A DNA stretch of 5,954 nt from an uncultured Porphyromonas sp. (lineage in GTDB: Bacteria > Bacteroidota > Bacteroidia > Bacteroidales > Porphyromonadaceae). The first letter of the stretch is position 1. Each line of letters starts with the position of its first letter. The stretch lies in assembly GCA_900548415.1 (NCBI GenBank), contig URKO01000088.1:1-5954 (forward strand), written 5' to 3'. The notes beneath the pieces were generated by a model, which was not told the origin of the DNA, made no database searches, and was given only the letters and a program-made list of their open reading frames with translations. The position numbers and the translations under genes are program-made. Below are positions 1 through 5,425 of this stretch, piece after piece.

Positions 1-1
1 G

Positions 2-805
2 CCGAAGCCGTGGCACTTCACTTACGGCAAGCGATACACGCGTAAGATGGAGGAGGGCGCAGACATTGACCTGGGTAACTCCACCTTCGGAGGTCATGAG
101 ACGCTCTTCATCATGGATCATGTCTTCGTACCTATGGAGCGTGTCTTCATGTGCCGTGAGTATCAGTTCTCCAATATGCTTGTCGAGCGCTTCGCTGGCT
201 ATCACCGTCAGTCTTATGGTGGCTGTAAGGTAGGTGTGGGCGACGTCCTGATCGGTGCTGCTGCTCTGGCTGCTGACTACAACGGCGTGCCCAAGGCTTC
301 GCACATCAAGGACAAGCTGATCGAGATGGTTCATCTCAATGAGACGCTCTTTGCTTGCGGTATCGCTTGCTCTGCAGAAGGTCAGCCAACGAAGTCGGGC
401 AACTACCTGATCGATATGCTTCTGGCCAACGTCTGTAAGCAGAATGTAACCCGCTATCCTTACGAGATCACACGTCTCGCAGAGGACATCGCCGGCGGTC
501 TGATGGTTACGATGCCTAGCCAAGCTGACCTGCAGCACGAGGAGGTCGGGCCACTCGTACGTAAGTACCTCGCTGGTGCTAAGGGTACGGACACGGTAAA
601 TCGTATGCGCATCCTACGTCTGATCGAAAACCTCACGCTCGGTACCGCAGCCGTAGGTTACCGCACGGAGAGTCTACATGGTGCTGGCTCACCACAGGCT
701 CAGCGCATCATGATCTCGCGTCAGTGTAATATGGAGGCAAAGAAGGAGCTGGCTCGTAAGATAGCTCATATCGACACCTCTCTAGATAAGCCTCAGGGCA
801 AGTAG
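2..805 (+). CDS. abfD: 4-hydroxybutyryl-CoA dehydratase (vinylacetyl-CoA delta-isomerase), C-terminal part, 5' truncated
   Basis: This enzyme dehydrates 4-hydroxybutyryl-CoA to crotonyl-CoA by a ketyl-radical mechanism using FAD and a [4Fe-4S] cluster; it is cytoplasmic and oxygen sensitive. The frame is open from the left edge, with 15 codons before the first internal ATG at 47, so that ATG is not the true start. About 267 residues are visible of a family near 490, so roughly the first 225, including two cluster cysteines, lie outside. The segment AGYHRQSYGGCK carries His (203-205) and Cys (224-226) seven residues apart, as expected for cluster ligands His292 and Cys299 of the Clostridium aminobutyricum enzyme. 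The Tyr, Lys and upstream Glu (in GHETLF) fall at the spacings of Tyr296, Lys300 and Glu257. RLAEDIAGGL and ESLHGAGSPQ are further family blocks. The stop is 12 bp before the NifU-like gene. The older name 4-hydroxyphenylacetate 3-monooxygenase, from the same flavoprotein superfamily, fits less well. Confidence 0.95.
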   Translation, partial: PKPWHFTYGKRYTRKMEEGADIDLGNSTFGGHETLFIMDHVFVPMERVFMCREYQFSNMLVERFAGYHRQSYGGCKVGVGDVLIGAAALAADYNGVPKASHIKDKLIEMVHLNETLFACGIACSAEGQPTKSGNYLIDMLLANVCKQNVTRYPYEITRLAEDIAGGLMVTMPSQADLQHEEVGPLVRKYLAGAKGTDTVNRMRILRLIENLTLGTAAVGYRTESLHGAGSPQAQRIMISRQCNMEAKKELARKIAHIDTSLDKPQGK

Positions 806-817
806 TCCCTATCTCTT

Positions 818-1111
818 ATGACAGATCTATCCTCTAGGGTAGACGAGATCACGACCATCATCAGTAGCTGTGTGCGTCCTCAGCTCCAAGCACACGGGGG
901 CGACATAGCACTGCTGAGGGTCGCTGACGAACAAGTTTTCGTCAAGGTCTCGGGGAGTTGTCAAGCATGCCCCTCGCTCAGTAGTACGATCCAAGAGGTG
1001 GTGCAGGAGACGCTGCGCAGCGAGCTGGGGCTCCCCACCCTAACGGTAACTGTAGACGACAGTGTCAGCGACGAACTCATCGCCGAGGCGCTCCGGATCA
1101 TACGGAGGTAA
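818..1111 (+). CDS. NifU-like C-terminal domain protein (Fe-S cluster scaffold or carrier)
   Basis: This 97-residue protein consists of essentially one NifU C-terminal (Nfu) domain, which binds and passes on Fe-S clusters in the cytoplasm. The diagnostic parts are LQAHGGDI (residues 23-30) and the CxxC motif in GSCQACPS (Cys48, Cys51), followed by the usual Ser/Thr-rich helix start. A third cysteine, Cys18, is not part of the family motif. The IscU-like N-terminal domain and the central ferredoxin-like domain of full NifU are absent, which is normal for stand-alone Nfu proteins. The ATG at 818 follows the abfD stop by 12 bp and there is no clear Shine-Dalgarno sequence, so cotranscription with abfD is likely. 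AbfD is the only evident Fe-S enzyme in the cluster, so I infer that this protein helps mature or repair AbfD. A general housekeeping role is equally compatible with the sequence. Confidence 0.93.
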   Translation: MTDLSSRVDEITTIISSCVRPQLQAHGGDIALLRVADEQVFVKVSGSCQACPSLSSTIQEVVQETLRSELGLPTLTVTVDDSVSDELIAEALRIIRR

Positions 1112-1116
1112 GGGCT

Positions 1117-1190
1117 ATTGGCTGTTGGCTTTTAGCCATTAGCTAGAGTCACTAAAGCCAACGGCCAACAGCTAAGAGCCAACAGCCAAT
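1117..1190. repeat. 20-bp inverted repeat between the NifU-like gene and abfT
   Basis: Arms at 1117-1136 (begins ATTGGCTGTTGGC) and 1171-1190 (ends GCCAACAGCCAAT) are complementary over 20 positions. The single exception, T1131 against G1176, would be a G-U pair in RNA, so a transcript could form an unbroken 20-bp stem with a 34-nt loop. The loop holds a second copy of the 3' arm (CTAAAGCCAAC, 1152-1162), which can pair with 1124-1135 with one bulged base. The two hairpins therefore compete for the same left arm. No T-run follows the stem, so it does not look like a standard intrinsic terminator. It could affect mRNA processing or stability between the two halves of the operon, or be a dispersed intergenic repeat. 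The structure is certain at sequence level; the function is unknown. Confidence 0.85.
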
Positions 1191-1225
1191 CTCTAACCTC
1201 TAAATTCTAATCTCTAATCTCTATC
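1156..1225 (+). repeat. Ten in-phase degenerate heptamers ending one base before the abfT start codon
   Basis: Read in steps of seven from 1156, the sequence gives AGCCAAC, GGCCAAC, AGCTAAG, AGCCAAC and AGCCAAT, then CTCTAAC, CTCTAAA, TTCTAAT, CTCTAAT and CTCTATC. The shared core is NNCYAAN; only the last unit departs from it, in its sixth base. The first five are G/C-rich and overlap the inverted repeat. The last five are T/C/A only and occupy the position where a ribosome binding site would lie. The final unit ends at 1225 and the ATG begins at 1227. The region left of 1156 contains related words on both strands, for example ATTGGCT and GTTGGCT at 1117-1130. Unit number would change leader length without touching the reading frame. 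Comparable heptanucleotide short tandem repeats are known in other bacteria, notably cyanobacteria. Confidence 0.85.
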
Positions 1226-1226
1226 T

Positions 1227-2513
1227 ATGTCTATCCCATTTAGCAGTATCTCTCCAGACGAAGCGGTCTCCCACATACAGGACGGAGACTTCGTCGTACT
1301 ATCTCATGCGGCCGCTGTACCGCAAGCGTGCGTTGCTGCCTTGGCGCGAAACTATGAGCGCTTCCACGATGTCCGCATCTTCCACATGGTCACCCTGGGC
1401 GAGAGCCCCTACACAGCACCCGAGATGGAGGGACACTTCAGACTCGTGACCAACTTCGTCGGTGCCAACACGCGTCCCGCTGTCGATGAGCAGCGCGCGG
1501 ACTTCGTCCCCTCCTACTTCTACGAGGTGCCCTCGATGATGCAGCCCGGGGGAGTCTTTCACCCCGATGTAGCTATCGTGCAGCTCTCTTATCCTAACGA
1601 GGAGGGCTACTGCAGCTTCGGCACCTCCTGTGACTATAGCAAGCCCGCCGCTGAGCAGGCGCGAGTCGTCATCGGAGAGCTCAATAAGCAGATGCCATTC
1701 GTAGGCGGAGACAACCTCATACATATCTCTCAGCTCACACATATCGTTGAGGCCGACTACCCACTCTACGCGCTTGACCTGCCACGCATCGGAGAGGTCG
1801 AGGAGGCTATCGGACGCAACTGCGCAGAGCTCATACAGGATGGAGACACGCTCCAGCTCGGTATCGGAGCAATCCCCGATGCTGTCTTGCTCTTCCTCAA
1901 GGATAAGAAGGATCTCGGCATCCACTCCGAGATGGTCTCTGACGGTGTGGTCAAGCTCATCAAGGCTAACACCATCACTGGCAAGCGCAAGACGCTCCAC
2001 CCCAACAAGGTGGTCGCTACCTTCCTCATGGGTACGCAAGAGCTCTACGACTTTGCGCACAACAACCCAGCCATCGAGATGCGTCCCGTCAACTATGTCA
2101 ACGATCCGCGCATCATCGCCCAAAACGATCACCTCGTGAGCATCAACAGCTGTATCGAGGTAGACCTCATGGGGCAGGTAGTCTCTGAGGCTATGGGCTT
2201 GCGACAGTTCAGCGGTCCAGGCGGACAGGTAGACTTCGTGCGTGGTGCCGCTTGGTCTAAGGGCGGGCGCAGCATCATTGCTATCCCCTCTACGGCGCGC
2301 CGAGGCTCAGCCTCCCGCATCGTACCCTTACTCACAGAGGGTGCCGCCATCACCACCTCTCGCAACGACGTAGACTATATCGTCACCGAGTATGGCGTGG
2401 CGCACCTCAAGGGCAAGTCGCTCCGTGAGCGAGCCTTAGCACTGACAGCTATCGCTCACCCCAATTTCCGCCCCGAGCTAGAGGCGGAGTGCAAGAGAAG
2501 ATTCAAACTATAA
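1227..2513 (+). CDS. abfT: 4-hydroxybutyrate CoA-transferase (acetyl-CoA hydrolase/transferase family)
   Basis: This cytoplasmic enzyme moves CoA from acetyl-CoA (or butyryl-CoA) to 4-hydroxybutyrate through a glutamyl-CoA thioester, giving the AbfD substrate. At 428 residues it has the family's usual length. The glycine-rich GIGAIP (212-217) contributes to CoA binding. The catalytic Glu is most likely Glu235 in GIHSEMVSDG, matching Glu238 of the C. aminobutyricum enzyme. The blocks SGPGGQVDFVRGA (329-341) and VTEYGVAHLKGKS (386-398) are typical of the C-terminal half. The ATG at 1227 is the only start that keeps the full N-terminus. The 5' context is a pyrimidine- and A-rich heptamer repeat with no Shine-Dalgarno sequence. 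The gene ends in tandem stop codons (TAA TAA) 15 bp before 4hbD. Members of this family also act as butyryl-CoA:acetate CoA-transferases, so it may take part in the final butyrate-releasing step; substrate range cannot be read from sequence. Confidence 0.93.
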   Translation: MSIPFSSISPDEAVSHIQDGDFVVLSHAAAVPQACVAALARNYERFHDVRIFHMVTLGESPYTAPEMEGHFRLVTNFVGANTRPAVDEQRADFVPSYFYEVPSMMQPGGVFHPDVAIVQLSYPNEEGYCSFGTSCDYSKPAAEQARVVIGELNKQMPFVGGDNLIHISQLTHIVEADYPLYALDLPRIGEVEEAIGRNCAELIQDGDTLQLGIGAIPDAVLLFLKDKKDLGIHSEMVSDGVVKLIKANTITGKRKTLHPNKVVATFLMGTQELYDFAHNNPAIEMRPVNYVNDPRIIAQNDHLVSINSCIEVDLMGQVVSEAMGLRQFSGPGGQVDFVRGAAWSKGGRSIIAIPSTARRGSASRIVPLLTEGAAITTSRNDVDYIVTEYGVAHLKGKSLRERALALTAIAHPNFRPELEAECKRRFKL

Positions 2514-2528
2514 TAATACATTCTTACT

Positions 2529-3644
2529 ATGCAACTATTCAAGCTCAAGACGGTCATCGACCAGTTCGAGACCTTTGCAGACTTTGCCAAAGCCTTTGCA
2601 CTCGGGGAGCGTGATCTAGTCATCACCAATGACTTCCTCTACGAGCCCTTTATGAAAGCCTCCCAGCTACCCTGCCACTTCGTCATGCAGGAGCACTACG
2701 GCACGGGAGAGCCCTCAGAGGAGATGATGAATCAGATCCTCCACGACCTCCAGGGCACAGACTACGATCGTGTCATAGCCGTAGGCGGTGGTACGGTCAT
2801 CGACATCTCCAAGCTCTTCGTGCTACGTGGCTTGACAGACGTGATGGACGCTTTTGACAAGAAGATACCGCTCGTCAAGGAGAAGCAGCTCATCATCATC
2901 CCCACGACTTGTGGTACAGGTAGCGAGGTGACCAATATCTCCATCGCTGAGATCAAGAGCCGCCAGACGAAGATGGGACTCGCCGACGATGCTATCGTAG
3001 CTGACAATGCGGTCATCATCCCTGAGCTACTCAAGGGGCTACCCTTCAAGTTTTACGCTTGTAGCGCCATCGATGCGCTCATACATGCTGTCGAGTCCTT
3101 CCTCTCGCCCAAGTGCAACCCCTACACCGCTATCTTTAGCGAGGCTGCTTGGCAGATCATCATCCCTGTCTTCCAGAAGATACGAGACAAAGGACCCGAC
3201 TACCGCTTCGACTGTATGGGCGAGATGATCATGGCGAGCAACTTTGCCGGCATCGCCTTCGGCAATGCAGGTGTTGGTGCCGTCCATGCGCTCTCTTATC
3301 CGCTCGGTGGTACCTATCACGTACCGCACGGAGAGGCAAACTATCAGTTCTTCACCGAGGTCTTTAAGGCTTACGAGCGCAAAGCTCCAGCTGGTCAGAT
3401 GCAGCTCCTCAAGGAGAAGCTCGCCAAGCTGATGGGTTGTACGCCCGCCACGCTCTTTGACGAGATCGACGCACTACTCTCAGCTTTGATCGCCAAGAAC
3501 CCGCTCCACACCTATGGGATGAAGGAGGAGGAGATCGAAGGCTTTGCCGATGCGGTCATCGCTACGCAGCAGCGCCTCCTAGCGAACAACTACACCCCCC
3601 TCACACGGGACGAGATCAGAGACATCTACAAGGCTCTCTACTAA
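2529..3644 (+). CDS. 4hbD: NAD-dependent 4-hydroxybutyrate dehydrogenase (iron-containing alcohol dehydrogenase family)
   Basis: The enzyme reduces succinate semialdehyde to 4-hydroxybutyrate with NADH, reversibly, in the cytoplasm. Its 371 residues fit the group III Fe-dependent alcohol dehydrogenases. The N-terminal nucleotide-binding half carries AVGGGTVIDISK (84-95) and PTTCGTGSEVT (125-135). The C-terminal half supplies the metal ligands: Asp172 and His176 in AIDALIHAVES, His243 in VHALS and His257 in VPHGEAN. These spacings equal those of E. coli FucO (Asp196, His200, His263, His277). The position of FucO His267 is Tyr247 here, within HALSYPLGG. Substrate assignment rests on the flanking abfT and sucD genes more than on motifs, because other diol or aldehyde dehydrogenases share the fold. 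The start at 2529 lies 15 bp after the abfT stop in an A/T-rich stretch without a Shine-Dalgarno sequence, in line with operon expression. Confidence 0.92.
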   Translation: MQLFKLKTVIDQFETFADFAKAFALGERDLVITNDFLYEPFMKASQLPCHFVMQEHYGTGEPSEEMMNQILHDLQGTDYDRVIAVGGGTVIDISKLFVLRGLTDVMDAFDKKIPLVKEKQLIIIPTTCGTGSEVTNISIAEIKSRQTKMGLADDAIVADNAVIIPELLKGLPFKFYACSAIDALIHAVESFLSPKCNPYTAIFSEAAWQIIIPVFQKIRDKGPDYRFDCMGEMIMASNFAGIAFGNAGVGAVHALSYPLGGTYHVPHGEANYQFFTEVFKAYERKAPAGQMQLLKEKLAKLMGCTPATLFDEIDALLSALIAKNPLHTYGMKEEEIEGFADAVIATQQRLLANNYTPLTRDEIRDIYKALY

Positions 3645-3683
3645 TAAAGCTATCACACAATTCAATCTATAAACAACCATATC

Positions 3684-5042
3684 ATGGATATTAAAGAAAT
3701 GGTCTCTCTAGCACGAGAGGCACAGAAGGATTACCAAGCACGCTTCGATCAGGACGCTGTAGACCAGGTCGTCAAGGCTCTCTGTCGTGTCGTATATGAC
3801 AATGCTGAGATGCTCGCTCGTGAAGCGATCGACGAGACCGAGATGGGCGTCTACGAGGACAAAGTAGCTAAGTGCCGCAACAAGTCAAAAGGCGTATGGA
3901 GCAACCTCCAGGGCAAAAAGAGTATGGGCGTACTAGACATCGACGAGAAGACTGGTCTCATCAAGATCGCTAAGCCCGTAGGTGTCGTCGCCGCTATCAC
4001 CCCGACGACCAATCCGATCGTCACACCGATGGCAAACATCGCCTTCGCACTCAAGACACGCAACGCTATCATCGTATCGCCACACCCACGCTCTAAGAAC
4101 TGCTCTGCACATACCATCCAGCTCATACTGGAGCGCCTCAAGGACTTCAACGTACCTGAGCACCTCATCCAGTGCGTCACCGAGCCCTCTATCCAAGCCA
4201 CGCAAGACCTTATGGCAGCCGTCGACGTCGTAGTCGCTACGGGTGGTATGGGTATGGTACACTCTGCTTACTCTTCGGGCAAGCCCTCCTTTGGCGTAGG
4301 TGCTGGCAACGTGCAGGTCATCCTCGACGAGCATATCGACTACAACGAAGCTGCCGAGACCATTATCCGCGGACGTATCTTCGACAACGGCATCATCTGC
4401 TCTGGTGAGCAGTGCTTCATCTATCCTGAGCAGCACCGGGAGGAGATCTTCCAGGCCTTCAAGGATCACGGAGCTTACTTCGTACCAGCTGAGGAGCATG
4501 ACAAGATGGTCAATACCCTCTTCGTCAACGGCACCATCAGCCGTGACGTGGTCGGCAAGAGCGTACAGCACATTGCTCAGCTCGCCGGCATCTCCGTACC
4601 CGAGGGTACTCGCATGCTCATCGTGCCCGCCAAGGGCGTCGGCACGGCCGATCCTATCTGCAAGGAGAAGATGTGCCCCGTGATGACCTGTCTGCCTTAC
4701 AAGCACTTTGACGAGGCTATCGAGCTGGCTAATACCAACCTCAAGATGGAGGGTAGCGGCCACACGGCAGGCATCCACTCGAACAATCAGGGTAACATCA
4801 TCAAGGCTGGCGACGAGATCACCATATCGCGTCTCATCGTCAACGCTCCCTGCTCGATCACGGCTGGCGGATCGATCCAAAACGGTCTCTCCGTGACCAC
4901 AACCCTAGGCTGCGGTAGCTGGGGCAATAACTCTATCTCGGAGAACCTTACCTACAAGCACCTACTCAACATCTCTCGCATCGCTCGTATGTCCCCACAC
5001 GTCCACGTGCCGACCGACGAGGAGATCTGGGCGATGAACTAA
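3684..5042 (+). CDS. sucD: Succinate-semialdehyde dehydrogenase, CoA-acylating
   Basis: SucD reduces succinyl-CoA to succinate semialdehyde and free CoA with NAD(P)H, through a cysteine-bound thioester; it is the entry step of the pathway. The 452-residue length and motifs are those of CoA-acylating aldehyde dehydrogenases (compare EutE and the aldehyde dehydrogenase half of AdhE). The cofactor-binding part includes ITPTTNPIVTP (95-105) and VSPHPRSK (121-128), then ATGGMGMV (175-182) and GVGAGNV (194-200). The nucleophile is most likely Cys229 in NGIICSGEQ. TAGIHSNN (351-358) and GSWGNNS (401-407) are conserved C-terminal blocks. The ATG at 3684 is preceded by a 39-bp A/T-rich gap with no Shine-Dalgarno sequence. 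It is the last gene of the cluster, followed by a small hairpin and a strong terminator. EutE or PduP identity is disfavoured by the operon, which contains no microcompartment genes. Confidence 0.95.
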   Translation: MDIKEMVSLAREAQKDYQARFDQDAVDQVVKALCRVVYDNAEMLAREAIDETEMGVYEDKVAKCRNKSKGVWSNLQGKKSMGVLDIDEKTGLIKIAKPVGVVAAITPTTNPIVTPMANIAFALKTRNAIIVSPHPRSKNCSAHTIQLILERLKDFNVPEHLIQCVTEPSIQATQDLMAAVDVVVATGGMGMVHSAYSSGKPSFGVGAGNVQVILDEHIDYNEAAETIIRGRIFDNGIICSGEQCFIYPEQHREEIFQAFKDHGAYFVPAEEHDKMVNTLFVNGTISRDVVGKSVQHIAQLAGISVPEGTRMLIVPAKGVGTADPICKEKMCPVMTCLPYKHFDEAIELANTNLKMEGSGHTAGIHSNNQGNIIKAGDEITISRLIVNAPCSITAGGSIQNGLSVTTTLGCGSWGNNSISENLTYKHLLNISRIARMSPHVHVPTDEEIWAMN

Positions 5043-5049
5043 GTCCGCT

Positions 5050-5068
5050 AGCGCAGACGCTCTGCGCT
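5050..5068 (+). other. Small perfect hairpin just after the sucD stop
   Basis: AGCGCAGA (5050-5057) and TCTGCGCT (5061-5068) form an 8-bp perfect stem with the three-base loop CGC, starting 8 nt after the stop codon. No T-run follows, so it is not a terminator by itself. It could pause polymerase before the main terminator, or protect the 3' end of the mRNA after trimming. The stem is plainly in the sequence; any role is inferred. Confidence 0.5.
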
Positions 5069-5095
5069 CCCTACGACTGAGAGCGCATCTAATGC

Positions 5096-5140
5096 AACGC
5101 TCCCGATGAGGTATCGCTCCTCGTCGGGAGCGTTCTATTT
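5096..5140 (+). terminator. Intrinsic terminator of the 4-hydroxybutyrate cluster
   Basis: AACGCTCCCGA (5096-5106) pairs perfectly with TCGGGAGCGTT (5124-5134). The stem extends inward to 5111/5119 with one G-U pair, giving about 16 bp around a 7-nt loop (5112-5118). The 3' side continues CTATTTATCCC, moderately T-rich rather than a pure T-run. It lies 54 bp past the sucD stop and ahead of a new promoter candidate, so it probably separates the pathway operon from the next transcription unit. Confidence 0.85.
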
Positions 5141-5179
5141 ATCCCTATATCTCACTGTCACAGACGTTTTCCAAAAAGC

Positions 5180-5283
5180 TTTCCAGCCTTGGAAAATAAA
5201 ATTTCCAAGGGTGGAAAAGATAATTTCCAACGCTGGAAATTTTGCTTTCCAAGCTTGGAAACTTTTCTTTCCACTGTTGGAAA
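5180..5283. repeat. Array of five 16-bp palindromes TTTCCA-N4-TGGAAA at an exact 22-bp period
   Basis: The units start at 5180, 5202, 5224, 5246 and 5268, a constant 22-bp step. All five have identical arms TTTCCA and TGGAAA. The four central bases differ every time: GCCT, AGGG, ACGC, AGCT, CTGT. Spacers are always six bases and not conserved: A-rich in the first two (ATAAAA, AGATAA) and T-rich in the last two (TTTTGC, CTTTTC). The unit at 5246 is a complete palindrome. A lone TTTCCA at 5168-5173 sits where the right arm of a preceding unit would fall, but in the other orientation. The array lies between the operon terminator and the promoter candidate for the GYF/CD225 gene, in sequence much more A/T-rich than its surroundings. 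It may be a cluster of sites for a dimeric DNA-binding protein on one helix face, or a dispersed repeat element. It is not a CRISPR: repeats and spacers are too short. Confidence 0.93.
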
Positions 5284-5378
5284 ACTTTCGCACCTCAACT
5301 CGGTCGAGTAGCGATGGCACTTTTTCGAGATGAGCCGTCGGTCGTCATGGTGCGTGTTGCGGTGCTGGGGGAGATTCG
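5284..5378. other. Intergenic stretch with no recognised gene or RNA
   Basis: Between the palindrome array and the promoter candidate I see no supported gene, tRNA or known RNA family. The base composition returns to G/C-rich. It contains a short palindrome, ACTCG-GT-CGAGT (5299-5310). A 35-codon reading frame (5314-5421) crosses it and the promoter candidate but has no recognisable features. It may be regulatory leader DNA for the downstream gene. Confidence 0.5.
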
Positions 5379-5404
5379 TTGTCTACAAACATTTAGTACC
5401 TTTG
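5379..5404 (+). promoter_or_regulatory. Candidate Bacteroidota promoter for the GYF/CD225 gene
   Basis: TACCTTTG (5397-5404) matches the Bacteroidota -7 consensus TAnnTTTG at every fixed position. The nearest upstream TTG, a possible -33 element, is at 5379-5381. That leaves 15 bp between them, shorter than the usual spacing of close to 20, so the -33 call is weak. Initiation a few bases downstream would give a leader of about 10-15 nt before the ATG at 5426. Confidence 0.55.
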
Positions 5405-5425
5405 GCTGTATGGTAGACTAATCTC

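Noticed and set aside
47..805. Start of the first gene at the ATG at 47
   Set aside because: The same frame is open to the window edge with family-like sequence before this ATG, and the protein would lack about half of the expected length. It is a truncated gene, not a short one.
1117..1190. Insertion-sequence ends or a MITE
   Set aside because: The inverted repeat flanks only 34 bp, I see no target-site duplication, and the same 7-bp words continue outside the arms, which fits a short tandem repeat better.
1117..1190. Intrinsic terminator after the NifU-like gene
   Set aside because: The stem is long but is followed by CTCTAACCTC with no T-run, and the downstream genes have no promoter I can recognise.
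1299..2132. Long antisense open frame (277 codons) opposite abfT
   Set aside because: It lies wholly within a well-supported gene and its product has no recognisable motif. Codon bias of the sense strand keeps the opposite frame open.
3933..4880. Long antisense open frame (315 codons) opposite sucD
   Set aside because: It is fully covered by sucD with clear family motifs. The antisense product is an Asp/Val/Leu-rich mirror of sense codons with no domain.
5180..5283. CRISPR array
   Set aside because: Only the palindromic arms repeat and the spacers are 6 bp, far below CRISPR sizes. There are no cas genes in the window.
5106..5333. 75-codon frame on + and 61-codon frame on - across the palindrome array
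   Set aside because: Both simply translate the terminator and the repeats, giving repeated Phe/Gln/Ala/Trp/Lys strings. The palindromes keep both strands open, and neither shows a start context or domain.
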